Origin: Rhizobium jaguaris
GTDB taxonomy: Bacteria > Pseudomonadota > Alphaproteobacteria > Rhizobiales > Rhizobiaceae
Direction of reading: 5' to 3'
DNA length: 64,000 nucleotides
Assembly (NCBI RefSeq): GCF_003627755.1
Contig: NZ_CP032694.1
Coordinates: forward strand, 4,274,501-4,338,500
The translations under genes were made by a program, and so were the position numbers. This document shows positions 18,618 to 27,690 of the stretch, one piece after another. Every line of letters begins with the position of its first letter. The stretch's first letter is position 1. Below the pieces are notes generated by a model. That model was not told the DNA's origin. It ran no database searches and worked only from the letters and a program-made list of their open reading frames with translations.

Positions 18618-20132
18618 CTAAGCCGTCAGCTCTGCCACTTTCGTCGTCAGATCGGCGATATAGGCATCCGCCGAGAGGTCGGAACCAGTCGCGTCGATCA
18701 GGATTTCGCTGGGGCTCTTCGAGCGGCCGTGCCGGTGAACATTGTCGTTCAGCCAGGTCTTCAGCGGCGTATAGTTACCCTCATCGAGACCCCTCTCGAC
18801 CGCGGCATTCTTGCGGGCGGCCGCAAAGAACTGCGACGACATGATGTTGCCGATCGTATAGGTCGGGAAGGAGCCGACCATGCCGGACGACCAATGCACG
18901 TCCTGCAGCACGCCCAGCGTGTTGTTCGGCACGTCGAGACCGAGATAGGATTTGATTTTGTCGCGCCAGATTGCCGGCAGATCGGCAACACGGATTTCTC
19001 CGGCGATCAGACCCGCCTCTATCTCCGAACGCAGCATGATGTGGAAGTCATAGGTCAGCTCGTCGGCCTCGACGCGGATGAAGTTCGGCCTTGCGGCATT
19101 CACCGCCCGCCAGAAGCCGTCGACGGAAACATCCTCGAGCTGGCTCGGGAAGGTCGCCTTCAGCTCGCCAAAATGCAGATCCCAGAAGCGGCGTGAGCGA
19201 CCGACCCGGTTTTCCCAGAGGCGCGATTGCGATTCATGGGTGCCGAAGCTGGTGCCGCCGACCGCATAAAGATTGATGAAATCGGTGGTGAAGGTCGAGC
19301 GCGAGAACGCCTCGGCGATCCCCTGTTCGTACATGCCATGGCCCGCCTCGTGCCAGACGGCGAAGAGGCCGCCCGGCAGCCAGGTCTCGCGAAAGCGGCC
19401 GGTGATGCGCACATCGGACCGCGTGAAGGAAATTTCGAAGGGATGCACGGTGTCGTCCAGCCGCCCGCGGCCGAAATCATAGCCGAAGCGCGTGGAAATG
19501 GCGCTGGAGAAGGCCCTTTGGCTAGCGACCGGATAGGAGCGATCGAGAATGTCGCTTCGTACCGGCGCCTCTCTGGCCGCAGCCAGGAGCGGAATCAGCG
19601 CCTCCCTGAGGTCGCCATAGAGGCTGCGCAATTGCGACCATGTCATTCCGGGCTCGTAGGTGGAAACCAAGGCATCATAGGGATGTTCGTCATAACCGAT
19701 AGCACCGGCGATCTGGCGCTGCATATCCATCGTCTGTTCGAGCAGCGGCGCAAAGCCGGCAAAATCGTCGGCGGCGCGGGCCTTCGCCCAAGCAGCCTGA
19801 GCGCGGGTCTTGAGATCGGCGGCGGCACCGACCAGATGCGCCGGAATGCGCGCCAATGTCGCAATCGCTGCCGCTGCCTGCTCCACCGCGATCTTACGGA
19901 TATCGCTGTCAGGAGCATCGCCGAGCTCGGCGCGCGCACCTTCGATCGCCCGCTGCACCTTATCGCCTGTCGCAAGATCGCGCGCCAGACCGACGAGCGT
20001 CGCGATCTGCTTGCCGCGGGCCTCGACGCCGCCCGGGGGCATCATGGTGCGTGAATCCCAGGTCAGGAGATTCACGGCACAGAGAATATCGTTGACCCTG
20101 GCGATTTCCGTTTCGAAGGTCGCAAAACTCAT
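18618..20132 (-). CDS. Metallocarboxypeptidase, family M32 (Taq carboxypeptidase type)
   Basis: 504-residue cytoplasmic carboxypeptidase that removes single residues from peptide C-termini. The zinc motif HEAGH sits in AVWHEAGHGMYEQGI, and the further family motifs GTSFGTHESQSRLWENRVGRS and IRVEADELTYDFHIMLR are intact. The length is normal. Its ATG overlaps the stop of the upstream ATPase gene by four bases (ATGA), so it is the last coupled gene of the peptide importer operon, which fits a chain of peptide import then digestion. Confidence 0.95.
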   Translation of the reverse strand: MSFATFETEIARVNDILCAVNLLTWDSRTMMPPGGVEARGKQIATLVGLARDLATGDKVQRAIEGARAELGDAPDSDIRKIAVEQAAAAIATLARIPAHLVGAAADLKTRAQAAWAKARAADDFAGFAPLLEQTMDMQRQIAGAIGYDEHPYDALVSTYEPGMTWSQLRSLYGDLREALIPLLAAAREAPVRSDILDRSYPVASQRAFSSAISTRFGYDFGRGRLDDTVHPFEISFTRSDVRITGRFRETWLPGGLFAVWHEAGHGMYEQGIAEAFSRSTFTTDFINLYAVGGTSFGTHESQSRLWENRVGRSRRFWDLHFGELKATFPSQLEDVSVDGFWRAVNAARPNFIRVEADELTYDFHIMLRSEIEAGLIAGEIRVADLPAIWRDKIKSYLGLDVPNNTLGVLQDVHWSSGMVGSFPTYTIGNIMSSQFFAAARKNAAVERGLDEGNYTPLKTWLNDNVHRHGRSKSPSEILIDATGSDLSADAYIADLTTKVAELTA

Positions 20133-21160
20133 GAGTGAATGCCTTCCATTGGGATAGCGGCGCTGTCTGCGCCGAACTCGGTCAGATGACAGGCGGCGCT
20201 CTGGCCGGCACCGCGTGGGGTTAGCATCGGCCTTTCGACCCGGCAGCGCTCAAAGACATAGGGACAGCGGCTGGCAAAAGGGCAGCCTGGCGGTACGTTC
20301 AGCGGACTGGGCAGTTCGCCGCGCGCGGCGACTACCTTGCTGCGTCGCGACGGATCGAGTTCAGGCGCCGCGTCGAGCAGCGCCTTGGAATAGGGGTGGC
20401 GCGGTGCAGTGAACAAGGCTTCGGCGGGGCTGAGCTCGACAACCTGTCCGAGATACATCACCGCCACCCGATGCGAGATGTGGCGCACAAGACGCAGATC
20501 GTGCGCCACGAAAATTACCGTCAGATGCAGTTTCTCCTGCAATTGCAGTAGCAGATTGACCACCTGTGCCTGCACCGAGACGTCGAGCGCCGACACCAGC
20601 TCATCGGCGACGATCGCATCGGGCTCGACGGCAAGCGCGCGGGCAATTCCGATGCGCTGGCGCTGGCCGCCGGAAAACTCATGCGGATAACGGCCCGCCG
20701 AGTCCTGGGACAGGCGGACGAGCTCCAGAAGCTCGGCGATGCGGGCCGGAATATCGGCAGAAGGGCGCATCTTATGGACGCTCAGCGCTTCGCCAATGAT
20801 CTGCTTCACCGTCATACGCGGATTGAGCGAGCTGTAAGGGTCCTGAAAGATCATCTGGACACGACGGTTGAAGCCGCGCCGCTCGCCTGCCTTCAGATGC
20901 GAGATGTCCTTGCCCTCGAAACGAATGGCACCCTCGTCAGGATCGAGCAGACGCACGAGACAACGCGCCAGCGTGGACTTGCCGCAGCCGGACTCGCCAA
21001 CGATGCCGAGCGTTTCGCCGCGATATACCTCGAGACTGACGTTGTTCAACGCATGCACGGCAAGCGGCGGCTTGCCGGAGAGGCGGCGCATCAGAGAGTG
21101 AGGGCCGGCAAAGCGCTTGGTGACGCCGTCGACAGAAATGATCGGAACGGCCGTATTCAT
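20129..21160 (-). CDS. Peptide-type ABC transporter ATPase (DppF-like)
   Basis: 343 residues. Walker A GESGCGKST, Q-loop RRVQMIFQDPYSSLNPRMT, signature FSGGQRQR, Walker B VADELVSALD, and the C-terminal oligopeptide-transporter piece with cysteines (CPFASRCPYVFERC) that in this class can bind an iron-sulphur cluster. The ATG at 21160 has GGAGG 7 bases upstream and overlaps the previous stop (ATGA); the reading frame stays open further upstream but without a supported start. Confidence 0.93.
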   Translation of the reverse strand: MNTAVPIISVDGVTKRFAGPHSLMRRLSGKPPLAVHALNNVSLEVYRGETLGIVGESGCGKSTLARCLVRLLDPDEGAIRFEGKDISHLKAGERRGFNRRVQMIFQDPYSSLNPRMTVKQIIGEALSVHKMRPSADIPARIAELLELVRLSQDSAGRYPHEFSGGQRQRIGIARALAVEPDAIVADELVSALDVSVQAQVVNLLLQLQEKLHLTVIFVAHDLRLVRHISHRVAVMYLGQVVELSPAEALFTAPRHPYSKALLDAAPELDPSRRSKVVAARGELPSPLNVPPGCPFASRCPYVFERCRVERPMLTPRGAGQSAACHLTEFGADSAAIPMEGIHS

Positions 21161-22161
21161 AGAATGGCCTCCATGGCTGCGACATCGTCCTGATGGAAGC
21201 AGGCCGCCAAACGGCCTTCGGCCGTCCCAATGAGCGGCGGCCTCGCCTTGAGACACTCCTCCGTCGCAAATTGACAGCGCGGGTGGAAGGCGCAGCCCGC
21301 CGGCAGTGCGGTCAGGCTCGGCGGCGTACCGTCAATCGAATAAAGCATGGTGCGTGGCGCACCGCCGCTGGGTACCGAACCGAGCAGACCGCGCGTATAG
21401 GGATGGCGCGGACGGGCAAAGACATCGGCGACCGTGCCGGTCTCGACGATACGCCCGGCATACATCACCGCCATGCGATCGCAAGTCGCCGCGACGACGC
21501 CGAGATCGTGGGTGACGAGCACGACACTCATGCCGAAATTGTCGCGCAGCTCCAGAAGCAGCTTCAGGATCTGATCCTGGATCGTCACATCGAGTGCCGT
21601 CGTCGGTTCGTCGGCAAGCAGGAGTTTCGGCGAACAGGCAAGCGCGATGGCGATCATGGCGCGCTGGCGCATGCCGCCGGAGAACTGGTGCGGATATTCG
21701 TCCAGCCGGCGTTCGGCCGCCGGAATGCCGACGATATTCATCAGTTCCAGGGCGCGGGCCCGCCGTTCCCGACGGTTCAGCGTAGTATGCGCGATAAGGT
21801 TTTCCTCGATCTGCAAACCGACCGGCAGCACCGGATTGAGCGCCGTCATCGGCTCCTGGAAAATCATCGCGATCTCGCTGCCGCGGATGCGCCGAAGCTC
21901 TTCATCCGACATGGCAACGAGATCGCGACCGCGCCACTCGACACGGCCGCTCACGTGCCCTGGCTCGCGGATCAATCGCATGATCGAGCGCAGCGTCACG
22001 CTCTTGCCCGATCCGGATTCGCCGACCAGGCCGACCACCTCGCCCGGCGCAACGTCGAAATCCACGTCGGCGGCGGCGATCGCCAGCCCGCGCGAGGTAT
22101 CGAAAGTCGTGGTCAGGCCGCGAACGACGAGGCCTGAATTTTTGCTCGCTGCCATCGTCAT
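21157..22161 (-). CDS. Peptide-type ABC transporter ATPase (DppD-like)
   Basis: 334 residues. Walker A GESGSGKS, Q-loop SEIAMIFQEPMTALNPVLPV, signature FSGGMRQR, Walker [11 protein letters not shown], and a C-terminal Cys-containing piece (AGCAFHPRCQFATEEC). Start at 22161 is set by GAGGG upstream and the ATGA overlap with the permease stop. It is the partner of the DppF-like subunit encoded next. Confidence 0.93.
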   Translation of the reverse strand: MTMAASKNSGLVVRGLTTTFDTSRGLAIAAADVDFDVAPGEVVGLVGESGSGKSVTLRSIMRLIREPGHVSGRVEWRGRDLVAMSDEELRRIRGSEIAMIFQEPMTALNPVLPVGLQIEENLIAHTTLNRRERRARALELMNIVGIPAAERRLDEYPHQFSGGMRQRAMIAIALACSPKLLLADEPTTALDVTIQDQILKLLLELRDNFGMSVVLVTHDLGVVAATCDRMAVMYAGRIVETGTVADVFARPRHPYTRGLLGSVPSGGAPRTMLYSIDGTPPSLTALPAGCAFHPRCQFATEECLKARPPLIGTAEGRLAACFHQDDVAAMEAIL

Positions 22162-23015
22162 CGGCGCACCCTCAACAGTTCGGCCAGGCCGTCGCCCATC
22201 AGGCTGAAGCCAAGCCCGGTCACCACGATCGCAACGCCCGGGAAGACCGAGATCCACCAGGCGGTGTTCATGTAGTTCTTGCCGTCGGCGATCTGCACGC
22301 CCCATTCGGCAGCCGGCGGCTGGGCGCCGAGGCCGAGATAGCCGAGGCTGGAACCGAGCAGGATGGCGAGCGCCATGTCGGTCATCCAATAGACGATCGC
22401 CGGCGTGATGGCGTTGGGCAGCAGGTGGCGGAAGATGATGCGTCCCGGCGTATAACCCATGACGCGGCCGGCATCGGCATAATCGAGCCGTTTCTGCACC
22501 TTGATTTCAGCCGCCACCAGTCGCGCATAGAAGACCCAGCCCACCACGCCGACCGCAATATACATGTTGCCGAGACCCGGGCCGAGAACCGAGACGACGG
22601 CGATCACAAGCACCAGGAACGGGAAAGTCAGGACGGCATCGACGACACGCCCGAAGATCGCCTCGGCGACACCGCCGAGATAGCCGACGATTGCGCCGAT
22701 CAGCGTGCCGAAAATGAAGGGTCCCACCGTGGCGAAAATCGCGATCTGCATGTCGATCGTATAGGCATGAATGACGCGCGAAAGAACGTCGCGGCCGAAA
22801 CTATCAGTGCCGAAGGGATGTGCCCAGCTCGGCGCCTTCAGCAGCGCATTGTAATCGAAGGCAGTGGGATCATAGGGCGCAAACAGCGACGGGAAGAAGG
22901 CAATAGCCGTGCTGAGAATAAGGATGATGCCACCGGAAATCAGCGTGCGCGGCAGCGCTCGTGCACGAATACGCGATTTCCTCGAGGCGGCGGTTTCGGT
23001 GGCGACGGCACTCAT
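22158..23015 (-). CDS. Peptide-type ABC transporter permease (DppC-like)
   Basis: 285-residue permease: hydrophobic helix at about residues 25-45, then HPFGTDSFGRDVLSRVIHAYT, an EAA loop DAGRVMGYTPGRIIFRHLLP, and SLGYLGLGAQPPAAEWG. It overlaps both neighbours by ATGA, so the importer genes from 23950 to 18618 are translated as a coupled series. Confidence 0.93.
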   Translation of the reverse strand: MSAVATETAASRKSRIRARALPRTLISGGIILILSTAIAFFPSLFAPYDPTAFDYNALLKAPSWAHPFGTDSFGRDVLSRVIHAYTIDMQIAIFATVGPFIFGTLIGAIVGYLGGVAEAIFGRVVDAVLTFPFLVLVIAVVSVLGPGLGNMYIAVGVVGWVFYARLVAAEIKVQKRLDYADAGRVMGYTPGRIIFRHLLPNAITPAIVYWMTDMALAILLGSSLGYLGLGAQPPAAEWGVQIADGKNYMNTAWWISVFPGVAIVVTGLGFSLMGDGLAELLRVRR

Positions 23016-23950
23016 CGGGCAATCCTCGGATCGAGCCAGGCCTGGACGATATCGGTGACGAGGAAGGTCAGCGACACCAGGATGGCGAGCGCAATGGTGA
23101 GCCCCTGCAGCACAGGATAGTCACGGCCGTAGATGCTGTCGATCATCAGCCGGCCGGCGCCGGGTACGGCGAAGACCGTTTCGGTGATGACGCCGCCGCC
23201 GAGCAGGGAACCGATCTGCAGGCCGAAAAGGGTGATGGTCGAGATCAGCGCATTGCGCAGCACGTGCCGGAACAGAATGATGCGGGTGCGCAGGCCCTTG
23301 GCACGGGCGAAATCGACATATTCTGCATTGATGACGCCGATGATGGCGGCGCGTAGGTTGCGCATCAGGATCGCCGCCAGACTGACGGCGAGCGTCAGCG
23401 CCGGCAGGAATAGGTGGTAGAGCTTCGAGCCAAACGTATCGCCAAAGCCGCCGACCGGGAACCACTTCAGATGTGCGGCAAACAGCGTCAGCAGCAGGAT
23501 ACCGATATAGAAGACCGGCATCGACAGGCCGACCTGGAAAACGCCACGGATGGCCGCATCCGAAGCCTGCTCGCGCTTCAGCGCGGCAACAAAGGCAAGG
23601 GGCACGGCGAGCAGCAGCGCGATGACGGCCGCCATGGTGATCAGCATCAGCGTCACCGGCAGGCGTTGCAGGATCAGCGTCATGACGGGCAGCTTCAGCG
23701 TGATGGAGTTGCCGAGATCGCCGGTGAAAACGCGTTCGACGAAATAGAAGAATTGCACGATGATCGGCTTGTCGAGACCGAGGCTTGCATTGATGCGTAT
23801 CACGTCGGCATCAAGAGCACGGTCGCCGAGCATGGCGCTGGCGGGATCGCCAGGCAGGAGCCGGATCAGGACAAAGGTAATGACCAGGATGAACACCACG
23901 GTCGGGATCATCTGGAGAATGCGACGGACTACGTAACTGAAAAGTGGCAA
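23012..23950 (-). CDS. Peptide-type ABC transporter permease (DppB-like)
   Basis: 312-residue permease. N-terminal helix RRILQMIPTVVFILVITFVL, then LLPGDPA and LGLDKPIIVQFFYFVERVFT with GDLGNS. EAA loop ARAKGLRTRIILFRHVLRNA, and ETVFAVPGAGRLMIDSIYGRD near the end. I place the start at a TTG (23950) because GGGAG lies about 7 bases upstream and the next residues PLFSYVVRRI match family N-termini. A longer TTG start at 23995 is possible but adds a polar tail. Confidence 0.9.
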   Translation of the reverse strand: MPLFSYVVRRILQMIPTVVFILVITFVLIRLLPGDPASAMLGDRALDADVIRINASLGLDKPIIVQFFYFVERVFTGDLGNSITLKLPVMTLILQRLPVTLMLITMAAVIALLLAVPLAFVAALKREQASDAAIRGVFQVGLSMPVFYIGILLLTLFAAHLKWFPVGGFGDTFGSKLYHLFLPALTLAVSLAAILMRNLRAAIIGVINAEYVDFARAKGLRTRIILFRHVLRNALISTITLFGLQIGSLLGGGVITETVFAVPGAGRLMIDSIYGRDYPVLQGLTIALAILVSLTFLVTDIVQAWLDPRIAR

Positions 23951-24027
23951 ATCGCCGCTCCCGCATTTCCGGTAAAACGAATATCGGTGCGGCAAGCCTC
24001 AGCTCGCCGCACCGATGATATCGAACT

Positions 24028-25605
24028 TTACTTGGCGAGCCAGGTCTTGGTGAAGATATTGTTGCCGAGAGGGATTTGCAGGAAGCCGTTCACCTTCTTG
24101 TTCAGAGCCACCGGATAAGGCGTCTGATAGAGCGGCACGATCGGGCCGTCGGCGTTGTAGATCTCCTGGATGCGCGCATATTCCTCGGCGCGCTTCTTCA
24201 CATCGATCTCCTTCTGCGAAGCCTCGAACAGCTTGTCGGCCTCGTCGTTCTTCCAACCGGAATGCAGCGCCTGGATGTTCGGCGAATAGACGAAGTAGGA
24301 GGTGATCTCGTTCGGATCGGCAATATCGTCCGTCCAGGCGGCTTCGCGCATCGTAAAGGTGCCGTCGCGATATTGCTGCGTGCGGCTGGCATTGTCGACC
24401 TGCTGCAGCTCGAGCTTGATGCCGAGCGGAGCCCACATCTGCTGTAGCGCCGTGGCGATGCCGATTTCGTCCTGATTGCCCGCGAGAACGAGCAGGCTGG
24501 TCGAGAAACCTTTCTCGACGCCGGCGTCTTTCATCAGCGCCTTCGCCTTGTCGAGGTCATAAGGATAAAGCGGCTTGTCGCCCGAATGCAGCGGCGTCGC
24601 CGACGACATGAAAGAGGTCATCGGCGAACCAACACCGTGGGTGACGATCTGGATGATTGCATCCTTGTTGACAGCATAATTCATCGCCTGGCGCACCTTG
24701 GGATTCGACAGGGGATTGTCTTTGCCGCCGAGCTGCGGACGCACATTCAACGTGATGTATTGGACGCGCGTCGAGGGGAAAAGCTGCATGTTGAGATTGT
24801 CAGCCGACTTGAGCTCATCAACACGTGAATAAGGGATGAATTCTGCGCCGTCGAGTTCGCCGGAATTGAGCTTCAGGATGCGGGTCGCGTCATCCGGAAT
24901 GACCTGAAAGTCGATAGTGTCGAGATAGGGCAGCGGCTTGCCGTCCTCACCCACGCCCCAGTAATTCGGGTTGCGCACCAGCTTCATGTCCGAACCGCGG
25001 TCCCAGGATTTCAGTACGAAAGGACCAGAACTGATTGGATGCTCGGCGAAAGCCTTGGCCTTGTCGGCATCGGTCGCGCCAGGCGAAGCTTCGAACGCCT
25101 TTTGCGGCAGGATCGCCGTGTTGAATACGGTCAACGCCGCCAGGATCGCCGGATCCGTGTGCTTCAGCTTGATGACGACGGTCTTGTCGCCCTGCGGCGT
25201 GACATCGTCAATCGAGCTGATGAGGAAGTTCCAGATACCATTCTTGGGATCGGCTGCACGCTTCAGCGACCAGCCGACGTCTTGAGGCGTGATCGGCGAG
25301 CCATCGGAGAACTTGATGCCGTCGCGCAGCGTCAGCGTCACGCTCAGGCCGTCATCAGCCATTTTCCAGGCCGTGGCGAGACCAGCCTGCACGCCCTTGC
25401 CATCGTCGGTCGGCAGCAGTAGCGTATCGTAGAGGTTGGACAGGACCCAGATATCGACGTTGGCGTCATTCAGCACCGGATCGAGGAACAGGCTGTCGGC
25501 ATAGCGACCATAGGTCAAGGTGCCGCCGCGCTCGACGGCCAATGCTGAAAGGCTGGTGCTAAGCAGAAATGCGGCCGCAAGTGCCGCCTTGGCGATCGTT
25601 TTCAT
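24028..25605 (-). CDS. Peptide-type ABC transporter solute-binding protein (family 5)
   Basis: 525-residue periplasmic binding protein with a Sec signal peptide (KTIAKAALAAAFLLSTSLSA, cut after ALA). Family blocks are YADSLFLDPVLNDANVDIWV, VTLTLRDGIKFSDGSPITPQ and VRQAMNYAVNKDAI. ATG at 25605 has AGGGGA upstream; a start at 25665 would remove the signal-peptide position and cross the operator. First gene of the second peptide-type importer, presumably controlled by the divergent GntR protein through the palindrome at 25626-25671. Confidence 0.93.
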   Translation of the reverse strand: MKTIAKAALAAAFLLSTSLSALAVERGGTLTYGRYADSLFLDPVLNDANVDIWVLSNLYDTLLLPTDDGKGVQAGLATAWKMADDGLSVTLTLRDGIKFSDGSPITPQDVGWSLKRAADPKNGIWNFLISSIDDVTPQGDKTVVIKLKHTDPAILAALTVFNTAILPQKAFEASPGATDADKAKAFAEHPISSGPFVLKSWDRGSDMKLVRNPNYWGVGEDGKPLPYLDTIDFQVIPDDATRILKLNSGELDGAEFIPYSRVDELKSADNLNMQLFPSTRVQYITLNVRPQLGGKDNPLSNPKVRQAMNYAVNKDAIIQIVTHGVGSPMTSFMSSATPLHSGDKPLYPYDLDKAKALMKDAGVEKGFSTSLLVLAGNQDEIGIATALQQMWAPLGIKLELQQVDNASRTQQYRDGTFTMREAAWTDDIADPNEITSYFVYSPNIQALHSGWKNDEADKLFEASQKEIDVKKRAEEYARIQEIYNADGPIVPLYQTPYPVALNKKVNGFLQIPLGNNIFTKTWLAK

Positions 25606-25625
25606 TGCATTCCCCTTGTTCTTGT

Positions 25626-25671
25626 GAACGCTTTTAAGTGTTATTATTGTGTATAACGATTTCACGCGTTC
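25626..25671. promoter_or_regulatory. Nested, evenly spaced operator of the GntR locus
   Basis: Four palindromic blocks in a 46-bp symmetric array: GAACGC, 8 bases, GTTAT, 8 bases, ATAAC, 8 bases, GCGTTC. The array begins 21 bases upstream of the binding-protein ATG and lies between the divergent operon and the GntR gene. The inner pair resembles a GntR-type half-site layout. The outer pair sits outside it on the same axis. Confidence 0.6.
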
Positions 25672-25721
25672 TTTTAGGTGTCAACAGCTTTTTCAGGCCC
25701 TTAAATGCGAAATCGGCCGGT

Positions 25722-25765
25722 ATGATCCCGCCCCGGAAAAACTGCTTCATTCCTTTCCGGATCAT
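25722..25765. repeat. Palindromic repeat related to the 45-bp family
   Basis: ATGATCC (25722) is mirrored by GGATCAT (25759), and CCGGAAA is mirrored by TTTCCGG within it. End sequences match the 34121 copy (ATGATCCCG...GATCATGC), but the inner part differs in length. It lies upstream of the GntR gene. Confidence 0.6.
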
Positions 25766-25848
25766 GCCTCGGAACGGTTGACAGGCTCCGCCCGCCGCGT
25801 CAGGATAACTGTCACAATCGATTATAACAGCTAACTCGAACGGCATTC

Positions 25849-26898
25849 ATGGAGTTCTTCGTCGATCGCGAGCTGCCCGTGCCATTGCGCACGCAGCTCC
25901 ACGGCCTCATCGAATACGGCATTGCCTGCGGCGAGCTCACCCCGGGCGAGACGTTGCCGTCGGTGCGCGAGCTGGCGGAAAAAATCGGCGTCGCACCCAT
26001 GACCGTAAGCCAGGTCTATGCCGATCTCAAGGCCGCAGGCCTGATCGATGCGCGGCCGGGCTCCGGCACCTTCGTCTCCGACAGCCTGCAGGCCCGTCTT
26101 GCCGGCCGGGCCGACGCTAGCGGATTGCATCGTCATATCGACCAGATGATCGATGAAGCCCGCGCGCTCGGCATCCGTTCGGCCGAACTCGTCTCGCTCG
26201 TCAGCGCCAGGGTCTTCTATCGCGACAGCATCGGCCCACGGATGCGCATCGTCATGGTCGGCCTCTTTCCCGATGCGACGGCAAGCTATGCCCGCTTCAT
26301 TGCCGCCCGCCTTGGCCGTGGCGTCACCGTCGAGCCGCTGACCATCGCCGCCATCGAGCGTGAGAAGGATGCCAAGGCGCGGGCCAATTCCGCCGATCTA
26401 GCCATCACCTTTGCCAACCGCCACCGCGAAGTCGCGATGCTTCTGCCGAACACCAAGGTCGTGACGGTCAGCTTCACGCCGGCGGAAGAGACGCGCAGGG
26501 CGCTCGCTTCACTGGATTCGCTGGCCTCCATCGCCGTGATCTCCCGCTTTCCGGATTTCCTGCCGATCATGAAAAGCGGCGTGCAACGCTTTGCGCCGCA
26601 TATCAGCGAAATTTCCGCCGGAACGCTGGAAACGCCGGGGCTGGACGCCCTGATCGCCCGCGCCAGCGTCGTGATCTATGCTTCGGGTGCGGAGGCCGTC
26701 ATCGCGCATCTGCCGCAGGGCATGCCGGCGATCGAATACCGACATGCGCCCGACGTCGCCGATATCGAACGTGTGATCGTCCCCATCCTCCGCGCCGCCG
26801 GCATCCAGCCGCAGCCGGCCGATACGCCCGTCCCAAAACGAGCGTCCGATACTGCTACTGCGCCGCCTGTCCGCTCGGATGTCGAAGAGACGCAGTAA
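25849..26898 (+). CDS. GntR-family regulator with a sensor-like C-terminal domain
   Basis: 349 residues. The N-terminal GntR winged helix is clear (LRTQLHGLIEYGIACGELTP, then LPSVRELAEKIGVAPMTVSQ and ADLKAAGLIDARPGSGTFVS). The remaining ~250 residues do not look like FadR, HutC or MocR domains; alternating strands and helices (MRIVMVGLFPDATASYARFI, then TKVVTVSFTP and IAVISRFPDFLPIM) suggest a periplasmic-binding-protein-like or Rossmann-type fold. The tail is low-complexity. No strong SD is visible. It is divergent from the peptide importer and upstream of four coupled catabolic genes; a candidate promoter TTGACA is at 25778. Confidence 0.88.
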   Translation: MEFFVDRELPVPLRTQLHGLIEYGIACGELTPGETLPSVRELAEKIGVAPMTVSQVYADLKAAGLIDARPGSGTFVSDSLQARLAGRADASGLHRHIDQMIDEARALGIRSAELVSLVSARVFYRDSIGPRMRIVMVGLFPDATASYARFIAARLGRGVTVEPLTIAAIEREKDAKARANSADLAITFANRHREVAMLLPNTKVVTVSFTPAEETRRALASLDSLASIAVISRFPDFLPIMKSGVQRFAPHISEISAGTLETPGLDALIARASVVIYASGAEAVIAHLPQGMPAIEYRHAPDVADIERVIVPILRAAGIQPQPADTPVPKRASDTATAPPVRSDVEETQ

Positions 26899-26988
26899 CA
26901 CTTTGAAAAAGCGCACGCATCCTCCCGGAGATTGGTGATTTTCGGGGTTGCGTCTCAATGAACAAGAACGGGAACAGGAGAAGACATC

Positions 26989-27690
26989 ATGAGAGTTTCC
27001 GAATGCAACTGGCAGCAGATCGAAGCCTATTTGAAGAATGACGACCGCGCGATCCTGCCACTCGGCAGCACCGAGCAGCATGCGCAGCTTTCTCTTTCGG
27101 TCGATTCCATTCTGTCGGAGCGCGTCGCCGCCGAGGCGGCCGAACCACTCGGCATTCCGGTTTTCCCGGTCGTCGCCTATGGCATCACGCCCTATTTTCT
27201 CGCTTTTCCCGGCACGATCAGCCTGCGCCAGGAAACTTACATCCGCATCGTCCGTGATATCCTCGATGGCCTGCGCCTGCAGGGCTTTCGCCGCATCCTG
27301 ATCGTCAACGGCCATGGCGGCAACCAGCCGGCCGGCAGCCTCGCCGTCGAATGGATGGCCGACAATCCGGACACATCCGTCAAGTTCCACAACTGGTGGA
27401 ACGCGCCGCAGACCTTCGCGAAGGTGCAGGAGATCGACACCGTCGCCTCGCACGCATCCTGGATGGAGAACTTTCCTTGGACACGCCTGCCCGGCACCGT
27501 CTTCCCCGCGCAGCAGAAACCCATGGTCGACCTCGCCCGCATGCGCGCCATGTCGCCCGCCGGCGTCAAAACGCTGCTCGGCGACGGCAATTTCGGCGGT
27601 TACTACGAGCGGCCGGATGAGGAAATGCAGGCGATCTGGGATATTGCGGTCAAGGAAACTCGCGCTCTGCTCGAAGGAGCATGGGCATGA
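26989..27690 (+). CDS. Creatininase/creatinine amidohydrolase family protein
   Basis: 233-residue metal-dependent amidohydrolase. Metal ligands are visible in PLGSTEQHAQLSLSVDS (Glu, His, Asp), and the family block IVNGHGGNQPAGSL is intact. The family opens cyclic or linear amides such as creatinine, pterin or mycofactocin-type substrates, so the reaction here is not fixed. It is somewhat shorter than typical creatininase (~255). SD GGAG is 9 bases before the ATG. Its stop overlaps the next ATG (ATGA), starting a run of four coupled enzymes. Confidence 0.88.
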   Translation: MRVSECNWQQIEAYLKNDDRAILPLGSTEQHAQLSLSVDSILSERVAAEAAEPLGIPVFPVVAYGITPYFLAFPGTISLRQETYIRIVRDILDGLRLQGFRRILIVNGHGGNQPAGSLAVEWMADNPDTSVKFHNWWNAPQTFAKVQEIDTVASHASWMENFPWTRLPGTVFPAQQKPMVDLARMRAMSPAGVKTLLGDGNFGGYYERPDEEMQAIWDIAVKETRALLEGAWA

